Shown: in pieces, positions 44,825 to 53,386 of the stretch
Numbering within the stretch: position 1 is the first letter of the stretch
How the letters are laid out: each line of letters opens with the position of its first letter
Assembly (NCBI RefSeq): GCF_000478195.2
Contig: NZ_AUZM01000038.1
Location: 1-60,686 of the forward strand
DNA: 60,686 nt
Direction of reading: 5' to 3'
From: Lyngbya aestuarii BL J
Lineage (GTDB): Bacteria > Cyanobacteriota > Cyanobacteriia > Cyanobacteriales > Microcoleaceae
Notes under the pieces: generated by a model
What the model was told of the DNA's origin: nothing
Databases searched by the model: none
Seen by the model: the letters and a program-made list of their open reading frames with translations, nothing else
Program-made: the position numbers and the translations under genes

Positions 44825-46741
44825 ATGAATACTAACTCATCTGCTATTGACAATATCATCCGAGAACACAATCCTTTTGAAGGCAATACTGTTGTCAGAT
44901 CGTCTCAAATTTGGGGTAAGAGTTTTCCCGATGTTCCGTCTATTAATGCCCATGCTTCTAATGCCATACTCGAAGCAGTTTCTAAAGTTCGTCAAGGTAA
45001 ACTAGAAACGGTTGGAATTACAATAACTGGAGAAAAAGGATTAGGTAAAACTCAAGTTATCAGCCGGATCAGACATCAATTGCAAAGCGATGAAAAAACT
45101 TTATTTATCTACCTGGGTAAATACGGTTCTTTAAATAAGATTAAATGTGAGTTTCTGCAAGCGGTCGCCTCTAGTTTAAGAGCGTATGGCAAATATCAGG
45201 GGGTGATGCAGTGGCAAGAAATAGCAGCATATTTAATCAATAAAGCCAAAAATTTGAAGTGTTCACCAAATCAGTATATTGCCAAGTTTCAGAAACCCTC
45301 AAGCAAACTTGTTGAAAGTCTAGTTAATCAGATTCTACAAACAAAACCAGAAATTAATAATCCCTATCTCGTCAGAGCGATTTTATGGACACTGGCTCCT
45401 CAATCGTTGTCTATTTATGCAAATCATTGGCTTGCAGGCCATGAATTGGCGGAAAAGCAAGCTAATGCTCTAGGTTTACCTAATCCGAAGCAGGAGGATA
45501 AAGAAGCTGAAGCATTTACTACTGCTTGTCAAATTCTTGACTTGGTTAGTGATTATAAACTCCCCGTCATTTGTTTTGATGAATTGGATCGAACAGATGT
45601 TGATGATAATGGTTTTACCACTGCTCAAATTATTGCGAGTTTATCCAAAGACTTTTACAACAATTTAAAACGGGGAATTTTCTTACTATCAATGTATGAA
45701 GAAACCTGGAGAGATCAAGTTAAGGTTCTACCCCAAGCGGAAGCAATTATAGAGCGAATTGCAAATTATCCCACTCCCAAAGAAACTATCAAGTTGAGTT
45801 ATCTAAACTCGGAGAGTGTAGTCACGGTTGTTAGTTACTGGTTGAAAGAGTTTTATGATTCTCATCAAGCTACACCCCCTTCTCATCTTTATCCTTTTGA
45901 TGAAAATAAGCTTCGAGAATTTGGAAAGCAAAAACCTTCTGTCAGAGATATTTTAAACTGGTGTTCTCATCACTGGGTTGTTCCGAGAGATGAAAAAGAA
46001 GAAAAAATCACTGTTGAGCAAAATCCTAATACTTCTTCCGTATCGGTTAAACCGCCTCATAAATCTCCTGTTGAAGCTGCTTTTCGTCGAGAATTAAAAG
46101 AAGTTGAGGAATCAATTGATGATGCAATGGAAGATAATGATGCGATTGCTTCTGCTTTACTCATGGGTTTCGAGAATTTAATTGAAAAAACTGTAAATGG
46201 GGTTGAAGTTGAAAGCATTGATAAGTTTACCGGAAATAACTGCTATGTGCAGTTTAAAATTAATGGCAAAGACAACGGAAAAGATGTCAAAATAGGAGTC
46301 GCAGTTATTCAACAGCCAAACGGTATCGGAGTACAAGCCCGATTAAATCAACTCACCGACTACGAACGATTTAATCTAACCCGAGGTTGTCTCGTTCGTT
46401 CTAAGAAAATTAGTCCGAATGCAAGATCGGCACGACAGTATTTAAACCAACTCTTGCATAAAAAAGGTGGTGAATGGGTGGCATTAAAACCCGAACATAT
46501 TAAACCCCTTTTGGCGATTTTCCAAGTTGATAAAGAACGAGAAAGTTACGAACTGACTTCAGAAGATATTCAGAGCTATATCGATGAGAAGGGATTGGCA
46601 ATAAACAATCCATTAATTCAAGAAATTCTCAGCGATCCTTCGGGACAGGAACCTGATATAATCACCGATGATAATATTTCCATCAGCGTTCCTAAAACTG
46701 TCCTTGCATCTGCTCAATTGTTAGAATTAGATCTTTCTTAA
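44825..46741 (+). CDS. P-loop ATPase (AAA/STAND-like), second gene of operon
   Basis: 638 residues. Walker A is GEKGLGKT (69-76), Walker B LPVICFDELD (246-255), with sensor-like GIFLLSMYEETWRD and candidate arginine finger IIERIANYP after it; the conserved layout resembles large ATPases of bacterial conflict systems and Orc/Cdc6-type loaders. An N-terminal NPF segment and WGKSFPDVPSINAHAS precede the P-loop. The C-terminal ~170 residues (NCYVQFKINGKDNGKDVKIG; LTDYERFNLTRGCLVRSKKI) form a separate alpha/beta domain that I cannot name. Probably the motor or switch of the three-gene system. 16 bp to the next gene. Confidence 0.78.
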   Translation: MNTNSSAIDNIIREHNPFEGNTVVRSSQIWGKSFPDVPSINAHASNAILEAVSKVRQGKLETVGITITGEKGLGKTQVISRIRHQLQSDEKTLFIYLGKYGSLNKIKCEFLQAVASSLRAYGKYQGVMQWQEIAAYLINKAKNLKCSPNQYIAKFQKPSSKLVESLVNQILQTKPEINNPYLVRAILWTLAPQSLSIYANHWLAGHELAEKQANALGLPNPKQEDKEAEAFTTACQILDLVSDYKLPVICFDELDRTDVDDNGFTTAQIIASLSKDFYNNLKRGIFLLSMYEETWRDQVKVLPQAEAIIERIANYPTPKETIKLSYLNSESVVTVVSYWLKEFYDSHQATPPSHLYPFDENKLREFGKQKPSVRDILNWCSHHWVVPRDEKEEKITVEQNPNTSSVSVKPPHKSPVEAAFRRELKEVEESIDDAMEDNDAIASALLMGFENLIEKTVNGVEVESIDKFTGNNCYVQFKINGKDNGKDVKIGVAVIQQPNGIGVQARLNQLTDYERFNLTRGCLVRSKKISPNARSARQYLNQLLHKKGGEWVALKPEHIKPLLAIFQVDKERESYELTSEDIQSYIDEKGLAINNPLIQEILSDPSGQEPDIITDDNISISVPKTVLASAQLLELDLS

Positions 46742-46757
46742 ACTCGCAAGATTAATC

Positions 46758-48179
46758 ATGGTTTCATTATCAACAGCTTTGCGTCTACCCGCTCCCGAAA
46801 TAGAAGCCTTAAACCAAGGGCGAACTATCTTAATTATCGCCGGAATTTTTATCAATCCTGGCAGACAGTTTGCTCTTTATCCCGCAGATACATCTTCCAA
46901 CCCTCTCCCAAACGAACAATATTATCGCCCGAATTTTTTACCAACGGTTCATCAGAGTTTAGCCGAATTGGGTTCGGAAAGAGTCAGAATTAAAAGTTGG
47001 GCAAAATGTGAACTTTGTCAAATCGTTAACGAAGCCGAACGGTTTGATTTGTTATCTGCGTTAACGGTTTGGACAGAGGAAGCTTTACACGCAAGTTTAG
47101 CCAAGCGAGGACATTTTTTTCTAACCTATTTGCGGGTTTATCAACTGAGTAAACCGTTGGAAGTTGCGGTTAATTCTAGTCCTCGTTTTCTTCCGCTTTC
47201 CCCCACTTTAACGGTTAGTGAAGATAACCCGATTTTAAGTAATGAGGCTTTTGATCAACGCTATCGTCAAATTCTCGACCGCCAGCCCCCATTACATCCC
47301 GAATTAGAAGAACTACAAACCGCAATTTCTCAGTTAGCCATAACTGATTCTGCGGCGAAACAACTCGATGAGAATATTCAACAATTTATCGGTTGGAGAA
47401 TGCCAAAAACAACTAAACATTTACCCGATTGGATTTCTACAATTAACGAGTTGGGAACAGCAACAATAGGCGGAAAATATGAAAAAGGAACCGCTTTTGA
47501 AAATATCGTTCGTCAAAGTTTGGTATTTTTGGGTTTTGAGGTTGATAGCGATGCAAAAGGGGGTGCAGGTGGAATGGATTTGTATTGTACTAAACCCTAT
47601 CCAATGGTGGGGGAATGCAAAGCCGGAAAGAGTCTTCCTGACTCTACAGCAGAACAACTTTATCGAATTGGTACGAGACATCTGGGTAGAGAAAGCTATG
47701 AAACTGCTGTAAAATTAATTATTGGCCCTGGTAAACCTACCAGTTATCTTGAGAAATCTGCACAACAATCAATTATCAGTATTATTAATCCCATGACTTT
47801 ACAAAACTTGGTTGAACTTGAAGCAAAATATCCCGGTTCGGTTAATCTATTTGAACTGAAAGATTATCTAACAGCCGGACAAATTGATGGTAAAATTGAT
47901 GAATATATTGAGAAAGTAAAACAAAACCTTCAACTGCGAAGTCAAGTCATTGAAGCTGTTAAAAAACTAGGAGAACTTGGAAGTCATCAACCCACAGTTA
48001 CAGAAACCAGAACCCAATATAATTCGATGTTTGCAACAGACATAAATTCTACACTGTCGGAAGAAAAAGTTCGAGAGTTGCTGATAGAATTGTCATCACC
48101 GTTAACGGGTTATTTGGGTCGTGTTGACGAAAGCGATCAATTTTACTTCCTACGAGAACTTGAAATTGATGAAAGATAG
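46758..48179 (+). CDS. DUF1802-like domain fused to PD-(D/E)XK nuclease-like domain
   Basis: 473 residues. Residues ~1-135 resemble DUF1802 (GRTILIIAGIF; FALYPAD; FFLTYLRVYQLSKPLEV). Residues ~238-340 have a restriction-endonuclease-fold pattern: GTAFENIVRQSLVFLGFEVD, then GAGGMDLYCTKPYPMVGECK with D274 and the E286-x-K288 pair, and a Gln in the next helix (TAEQLYRIGTRHLG). These are the metal and catalytic positions of PD-(D/E)XK nucleases, apparently intact. A helical C-terminus follows. As the last gene of the operon it is the likely effector. Family calls are from pattern, not a search. Confidence 0.7.
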   Translation: MVSLSTALRLPAPEIEALNQGRTILIIAGIFINPGRQFALYPADTSSNPLPNEQYYRPNFLPTVHQSLAELGSERVRIKSWAKCELCQIVNEAERFDLLSALTVWTEEALHASLAKRGHFFLTYLRVYQLSKPLEVAVNSSPRFLPLSPTLTVSEDNPILSNEAFDQRYRQILDRQPPLHPELEELQTAISQLAITDSAAKQLDENIQQFIGWRMPKTTKHLPDWISTINELGTATIGGKYEKGTAFENIVRQSLVFLGFEVDSDAKGGAGGMDLYCTKPYPMVGECKAGKSLPDSTAEQLYRIGTRHLGRESYETAVKLIIGPGKPTSYLEKSAQQSIISIINPMTLQNLVELEAKYPGSVNLFELKDYLTAGQIDGKIDEYIEKVKQNLQLRSQVIEAVKKLGELGSHQPTVTETRTQYNSMFATDINSTLSEEKVRELLIELSSPLTGYLGRVDESDQFYFLRELEIDER

Positions 48180-48194
48180 AAGTTCTAATTTTCC

Positions 48195-48782
48195 TTATTC
48201 TTCAGTTTGTTCAAAATCAACTCGTTCGTAGATTTCCCCTAACGACATCTGTAACTCAACGGAATCTAAAGTTAACACCGAATCTTCGCCCTCATACTCT
48301 TTAAATAACCATTGATTTTCGGTTTGTTTTGAATATTGTTCGAGATAATAACTAGATTGATCAATTAAAATATATTCTTTAAAACTCGGAATTGAACGAT
48401 AGGAACGGAACTTATCCCCTTGATCATAACTTTGAGTAGATTTTGATAACACTTCCACAATTAACAGAGGATTTGTGATAATATCTCGGCGATTTTCTTG
48501 ATAAATGGGTTCTCCTTCGATTACCATAATATCAGGATAAGTGTAAGTTTGATCAGAAGGAATCCATAATTTTACATCACCAATATAAACCTCATAATCT
48601 TGTTCTTGAATGGTTAAGGGAAATCTTTTGTAGAAATTTCCAGCAATTTTGTTATGATTTGTGGTTCCACCAGCCATAGGTAAAATTTCTCCATTCCGAT
48701 ATTCGTTTTTAAATTCCGCTTGTTCTTCAAGTTCTAGGTATTCTTCTGGGGTATAAGTTTGTTTTTGAGTTTGTGTCACCAT
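48195..48782 (-). CDS. Uma2-family (DUF820) putative nuclease
   Basis: 195 residues from the ATG at 48782; the frame to 48887 is unlikely. TPEEYLELEEQAEFKNEYRN, KLWIPSDQTYTYPDIMVIEG (PD), LLIVEVLSKSTQSYDQGDKF (ExL in place of ExK) and FKEYILIDQ mark the cyanobacterial Uma2 family, which has a restriction-endonuclease-like fold and is found in many copies. Function unknown. Convergent with the nuclease operon, 15 bp apart. Confidence 0.9.
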   Translation of the reverse strand: MVTQTQKQTYTPEEYLELEEQAEFKNEYRNGEILPMAGGTTNHNKIAGNFYKRFPLTIQEQDYEVYIGDVKLWIPSDQTYTYPDIMVIEGEPIYQENRRDIITNPLLIVEVLSKSTQSYDQGDKFRSYRSIPSFKEYILIDQSSYYLEQYSKQTENQWLFKEYEGEDSVLTLDSVELQMSLGEIYERVDFEQTEE

Positions 48783-48944
48783 CAAACGAACCTCAGTGTT
48801 AGTTTCTTTTATTATATACAGGTCTTGCCACAATTTGAACTTTTTGTCAAGCCGAAAAATGCGATCGCAATGTCGAGAAAACCTCACCCGATTTTAAACA
48901 AATATCGCGTTATCTTAAACAAAAGAAGTCAATATAATCAACCC

Positions 48945-49640
48945 ATGAAAGGTAAACAAGTCTTACTGACTGGAGGAACTGGGGGTCTCGGCATGGGCGT
49001 TACTCCTCTCGTTATTTCCCAAGGTGCAAAAGTCACAATACCTTATCGTAGCGAAGCGGAAGTTGAACGTTTAAAAAGCATTCTCTCACCTAATGACTTT
49101 GAAACGATTCGATTTGTTTCTGTTGATCTCACCGAAGAATCTGCCGTCAAACAACTGGTAGAAGATATGGGACGAGTCGATGTTTTAATTCATTTAGTCG
49201 GAGGATTTGCGATGGGAAAAGTTCACGAATACAGTTATGAAAACTGGAAAAAAGACTTTGATTTAAACCTCCATACAACATTCCTCGTTTGTAAACATAG
49301 CCTCGCCAAAATGTTACAAAATGGCTATGGACGGATTGTGACAGTGGGTTCACGAGGTGCCGTCCAACCGGGGGCGCAACTGGCATCCTACTGTGCCTCA
49401 AAAGCTGCTGTGGTGGCGTTAACACAGTCTATTGCCGAAGAAACCAAAGGCACGAATATCACCGCCAATACTGTGCTTCCGAGTGTGATTGATACACCGA
49501 GTAACCGAGAAGCGATGGGTGATGCTGATGCTGACCAATGGGTCAAACCTGAATCTATCGGAGAAGTGATTTGCTTCCTGGCTTCCGTTGCCGCCCAAGA
49601 TATTCGAGGTGCAACGATTCCCGTTTATGGCAATATTTAA
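48945..49640 (+). CDS. SDR-family oxidoreductase (3-oxoacyl-ACP-reductase-like)
   Basis: 231 residues from the ATG at 48945, the start of MKGKQVLLTGGTGGLGMGV; the frame opening at 48759 overlaps the Uma2 gene and is rejected. GGTGGLG is the coenzyme motif, followed by HLVGGFAMGK in place of NNAG, VGSRGAVQPGAQLASYCASK (Ser and Tyr-x-x-x-Lys) and TVLPSVIDTPSNR. The NNAG-to-HLVGG change is seen in a subset of SDRs. Substrate unknown. Single gene. Confidence 0.85.
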   Translation: MKGKQVLLTGGTGGLGMGVTPLVISQGAKVTIPYRSEAEVERLKSILSPNDFETIRFVSVDLTEESAVKQLVEDMGRVDVLIHLVGGFAMGKVHEYSYENWKKDFDLNLHTTFLVCKHSLAKMLQNGYGRIVTVGSRGAVQPGAQLASYCASKAAVVALTQSIAEETKGTNITANTVLPSVIDTPSNREAMGDADADQWVKPESIGEVICFLASVAAQDIRGATIPVYGNI

Positions 49641-49898
49641 AATAGAGAAAACATCGCTAAGATGCAAGGTGTTAAAGAATTGATGTCATTCAATTTCTCA
49701 GATTATTGAAAACATATCTTTGTGTATTCAATCCCCGATAATCAAACCCTTTAAACATATCTTGTTAAAATTCTGCGATTTCTTCTCTATCTAAAGATAG
49801 ACGGGTAGAATGTATCCAACCCATTAATCTTATAGAAGTCACCCAAATGTTGACGATTTGACGCACCCAATAAGACAGACCACAGAAAAACAAAAATT

Positions 49899-51806
49899 AT
49901 GCCAGTAAAAGACGACAAACCCAAATTTCCGAACAATATCCCCCTGGGGAGTATCTTGTTATGGTTAGCAGGTCTAGTCTTGCTTGCCAATACCTTTTTA
50001 CCCGGTTTATTCGGAGAGAATATTCCGCGTGTTCCCTACAGCTTATTCATTGACCAAGTTGAAGACGGAAAAGTTACTCAAGCTTACATTGACCAAGATA
50101 AAATTCGGTATCAACTCCAACCCGAAGGCGACCAAGAAGAAGGACAAGTGCTGTCCACAACACCGATTTTTGACCTCGAACTTCCTAAACGTTTAGAAGA
50201 AAAAGGCATACAATTTGCAGCAGCCCCACCCCCTACAAATAACTGGTTTACGACCTTGCTGAGTTGGGTAATTCCGCCATTAATCTTCGTGGGAATTTGG
50301 ATTGGAATTGGCCGCTTTTTACAAAGTCGAGGCGGCGGCGGTTTTGGGGGGCCGCAAGGCGCACTTTCCATTAGCAAAAGTAAGGCAAAAGTTTACGTCG
50401 AAAACGAATCAACCCGAGTCACCTTTAAAGATGTTGCAGGCGTCGAAGAAGCCAAAGCCGAATTAGAAGAAGTCGTTGAATTCTTAAAATCTCCCCAACG
50501 GTTTACCCAAATTGGGGCGCGAATTCCCAAAGGCGTGTTACTCGTCGGCCCTCCCGGAACAGGTAAAACCCTGATGGCAAAAGCCGTAGCCGGAGAAGCC
50601 GGAGTTGCCTTTTTTAGCATTTCCGGTTCAGAATTTGTGGAATTATTCGTCGGGGCAGGTGCGGCGCGAGTTCGAGACTTGTTTGAACAGGCGAAAAAGA
50701 AGGCCCCTTGTATCATCTTTATTGACGAATTAGACGCCATTGGTCGTTCTCGAAATTCCGGGGGTATGTACGGGGGAAACGATGAACGAGAACAAACCCT
50801 CAACCAACTGTTAGCCGAAATGGATGGGTTTTCCGTCGGAGACGCCACAGTAATTGTACTGGCCGCAACCAACCGCCCCGAAGTTCTCGACCCCGCTTTG
50901 TTACGTCCCGGACGCTTTGACCGTCAAGTTTTGGTTGACCGCCCTGACTTGAGTGGACGCTTACAAATTCTGGAAATTTACGCCCAGAAAGTGAAACTCG
51001 ATGTCGATGTGAACCTGAAAACCATTGCCGCGAGAACTCCCGGTTTTTCCGGGGCTGACTTGTCCAACTTAGTCAACGAAGCCGCCCTGTTAGCCGCCCG
51101 TCGTCGTCAGGAAAAAGTTGCCCAAGAAGACTTCTCAGAAGCCATTGAACGAGTTGTCGCCGGGTTAGAGAAGAAAAGCCGAGTTCTCAATGAAAAAGAG
51201 AAGAAAATTGTCGCTTACCATGAAGTCGGTCATGCGATGGTAGCCGCTGCTGTGGGTGACTCGAAAAAAATTGCTAAAATTTCGATTGTCCCGCGTGGAA
51301 TGGCTGCTTTGGGCTATACCCTGCAACTGCCCACCGAAGACAAGTTCTTGATGAGTTCCGAAGAAATAAAAGCCGAAATTGCCACACTGTTGGGCGGACG
51401 TTCGGCCGAGGAGGTCGTTTTTGGCAGTATTACCACTGGGGCAGCCAATGACCTGCAACGGGCAACAGACATGGCTGAACGCATGGTGACGATGTACGGG
51501 ATGAGTAAGGTGTTGGGGCCGCTTGCCTACGAAAAAGGACAACAAAACAGTTTTCTGGGCGATAATATGATGGGAAACCCCCGTCGTAACGTCAGCGATG
51601 ATACGGCAAAAGCCATCGATGCAGAAGTCAAGGATATTGTTGAATCTGCCCACAATAAAGCCCTGAATATTCTCAAAAGTAATCGGGATTTATTGGAAAC
51701 CATTGCCCAAAAAATCCTTGATATTGAGGTAATTGAAGGCCCTGAGTTGCAAAATCTCTTAAACCAGATTCAATTTGAACACAAAGAATCTGCAACGGTT
51801 GCTTAG
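49899..51806 (+). CDS. ftsH: FtsH protease, FtsH4 type, copy 1
   Basis: 635 residues. Two N-terminal membrane segments ([20 protein letters not shown] at ~14-33; [19 protein letters not shown] at ~118-136), a lumenal/periplasmic domain between them, then the AAA+ module ([42 protein letters not shown]) and zinc site HEVGH. The ELDAIGRSR variant and the glycine-rich linker ([14 protein letters not shown]) mark the FtsH4-like group. Membrane quality control is the expected role. The stop codon at 51804-51806 almost touches the RE of the tnpB element. Confidence 0.93.
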   Translation: MPVKDDKPKFPNNIPLGSILLWLAGLVLLANTFLPGLFGENIPRVPYSLFIDQVEDGKVTQAYIDQDKIRYQLQPEGDQEEGQVLSTTPIFDLELPKRLEEKGIQFAAAPPPTNNWFTTLLSWVIPPLIFVGIWIGIGRFLQSRGGGGFGGPQGALSISKSKAKVYVENESTRVTFKDVAGVEEAKAELEEVVEFLKSPQRFTQIGARIPKGVLLVGPPGTGKTLMAKAVAGEAGVAFFSISGSEFVELFVGAGAARVRDLFEQAKKKAPCIIFIDELDAIGRSRNSGGMYGGNDEREQTLNQLLAEMDGFSVGDATVIVLAATNRPEVLDPALLRPGRFDRQVLVDRPDLSGRLQILEIYAQKVKLDVDVNLKTIAARTPGFSGADLSNLVNEAALLAARRRQEKVAQEDFSEAIERVVAGLEKKSRVLNEKEKKIVAYHEVGHAMVAAAVGDSKKIAKISIVPRGMAALGYTLQLPTEDKFLMSSEEIKAEIATLLGGRSAEEVVFGSITTGAANDLQRATDMAERMVTMYGMSKVLGPLAYEKGQQNSFLGDNMMGNPRRNVSDDTAKAIDAEVKDIVESAHNKALNILKSNRDLLETIAQKILDIEVIEGPELQNLLNQIQFEHKESATVA

Positions 51807-51807
51807 A

Positions 51808-51900
51808 GTGACATCCTCCCACACTGAATCGAAAATTACAGTGTGGGCTTCCAAACTTCACAGCTTGGTTTTCCTGGTTTTCCCCTTGCGGGATTTCGAC
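51808..51900 (-). ncRNA. candidate omegaRNA (reRNA) 3' end of tnpB element
   Basis: In characterised elements the guide RNA scaffold overlaps the 3' part of tnpB and ends with the right-end hairpin, with the guide taken from flanking DNA. Here the scaffold would end ...GGGAGGATGTCAC (minus strand) and the next bases, TCTAAGCAACCGTTGCAGAT, would be the guide, from the 3' end of ftsH copy 1. Position of the 5' end is unknown. Confidence 0.4.
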
Positions 51901-53118
51901 ACTTGCCTAGACTGATTTTTAACAGCCCCCGGTAGAACGTCTGCACAGGCAGTTTCCTTTCCCGCAAGCCCTGCGGTACTAATTAACTTAATTCCTCGGT
52001 TTCTAATATTTTGACCGGCGGCTACATCGCGGTCTGTTTTGTATCCACAATCAGGACAATTATGGATTCTTACACTTAGATTTTTTTTAACTTCACCACC
52101 ACATTCAGGACACTCTTGGGAAGTTCCCCTTGCATCAACTTGGGCAAAGAACTTTCCACGTTTCCAACAAACATATTTGACGATAGTTCTAAACTGTCCA
52201 AATGCAGCATCAAGAGTATGTTTCTTGAACAGACCTTTCGCCATTATTCGGTAATCCAAGTCTTCCATGAAGACCATATCACCCGCGTCACAAAGCGCAT
52301 GAGCTTGTTTGTAATGAAAGTCTTTCCTCGTGTTCTCAATTTGGTGGTGAAGTCGAGCAACTTTAAGTCGTTGTTTCTCGTAATTTTTAGACCTTTTTTG
52401 TTTTCTAGAAAGTCTGCGTTGCAGTAATTTCAACTCGCTTTGCAGCTTCTTGAAAAACTTAGGAGGTTTGACGAGAACACCGTCACTCGTTGCCAAAAAC
52501 TTTTCCAGTCCAACATCCACTCCGATGGGATGACCGTGCGGAACTGGGTCAGGAACGCTGACTTCACATTGCAAAGATATAGACGCATACCATCGGTCAG
52601 CTTTCCTTAAAATTCTCACCTGCTTAACCACAAATCCTGTTGGGATAGGACGATGCAGGTTGACTGGGATTGCTCCAATCTTGGGCAGCTTAATGTGCAA
52701 GTTCGTTACTGGATTCTCCTTGAATTGAGGAAAAAGTAACGACTTGAATTGCCCGTACTTCTTGAAGCGTGGAAAACCAAATCCTCTGTTCTGGAAATAT
52801 TCCCAACCTCTATGCAATTGCTTAATAGTTTGTTGAAGAACTTGAGAAGGAACTTTACCCAGGTTAGGGAATTCTTTCTTGGCTTTTGGCAAGTTATTAA
52901 GCTGTTGAATTTCGCTAGGAAACTTCATCTCAGCAGAGAGGATATACTCCTTTTCAAGAGAGCATCTATCGACCAAGCACAGAAGACTGTTACACCAATC
53001 TTTGATCTCTCGCAACGCATAGTTAAATGCACCACGACAAATTTCCATCCACGATTGGGAGTTGTTGCTCGTGGGTGGTGTTTGGATAGATTCGGTAACG
53101 GTGAGTAAGTGTCAGCAT
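51858..53118 (-). pseudogene. tnpB: RNA-guided nuclease TnpB, frameshifted near its N-terminus
   Basis: The main frame (51858-53048, 396 residues from the internal ATG) has the RuvC-like nuclease triad: D178 in GVDVGLEKFL, E262 in VFMEDLDYRIM and D339/D341 in TDRDVAAGQN. A zinc ribbon is at C313, C316, C331, C334. Family N-termini are found in another frame from the ATG at 53118 (MLTLTHRYRIYPNTTHEQQL) and then continue in the main frame as SWMEICRGAFNYALREIKDW. The offset of 70 bases (not a multiple of 3) shows a frameshift near 53055-53060. The catalytic core is intact, but normal translation would need a restart at 53048. Confidence 0.8.
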
Positions 53119-53199
53119 CCCAGTATTCTAGTAGCTTTACTGGACAATAGTACAGCACTAAATGTTAAGTTTAGGGACATTGAATCCCGTAAACTTAAC

Positions 53200-53386
53200 T
53201 GGGGGAGTCCATGGATGAGGGGCTGTCTGCGTGGGTTTCCCGCGCAGTTTATACGCCCCGTCCCAACACCGACCTGAGTACAGGTACGATGTGGGTCTTA
53301 GAGCTGCCCCAAACCCCCTCAAAAAGATAAACTATAAGTAGGGGAATTATCACCCCTACTGATTCTCTGCTACCCCTAAACTTGCG
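53200..53386. other. intergenic remnant between tnpB element and ftsH copy 2
   Basis: Holds a G+C-rich palindrome CTGCGTGGGTTTCCCGCGCAG at about 53226-53246, a CTGAGTACAGGTACG segment and a short C-rich run before the ATG at 53387. The first two may be part of the element's end or of an older one. I see no gene here. Confidence 0.4.

Larger units (their letters stand above)
51808..53199 (-). mobile_element. IS200/IS605-type tnpB element (no tnpA), boundaries approximate
   Basis: The right end is marked by the hairpin CCCACACTG...CAGTGTGGG (51818-51847) with GACATCCTCCC/GGGAGGATGTC beside it, a form seen at the 3' ends of cyanobacterial tnpB elements. The left end is set at the nested palindrome GTTAAGTTTA...TAAACTTAAC (53165-53199) with inner GGGA/TCCC arms. 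No Y1 transposase gene is present, so movement would need one in trans. The element separates two ftsH paralogues. Confidence 0.65.

Noticed and set aside
44111-48179. Assigning the operon to BREX, DISARM or Wadjet
   Set aside because: No methyltransferase, phosphatase (PglZ), helicase, SMC or Toprim gene is present; only the general ATPase-plus-nuclease logic is shared.
52116-52427. Plus-strand frames inside tnpB
   Set aside because: Shadows of the conserved minus-strand TnpB coding frame.
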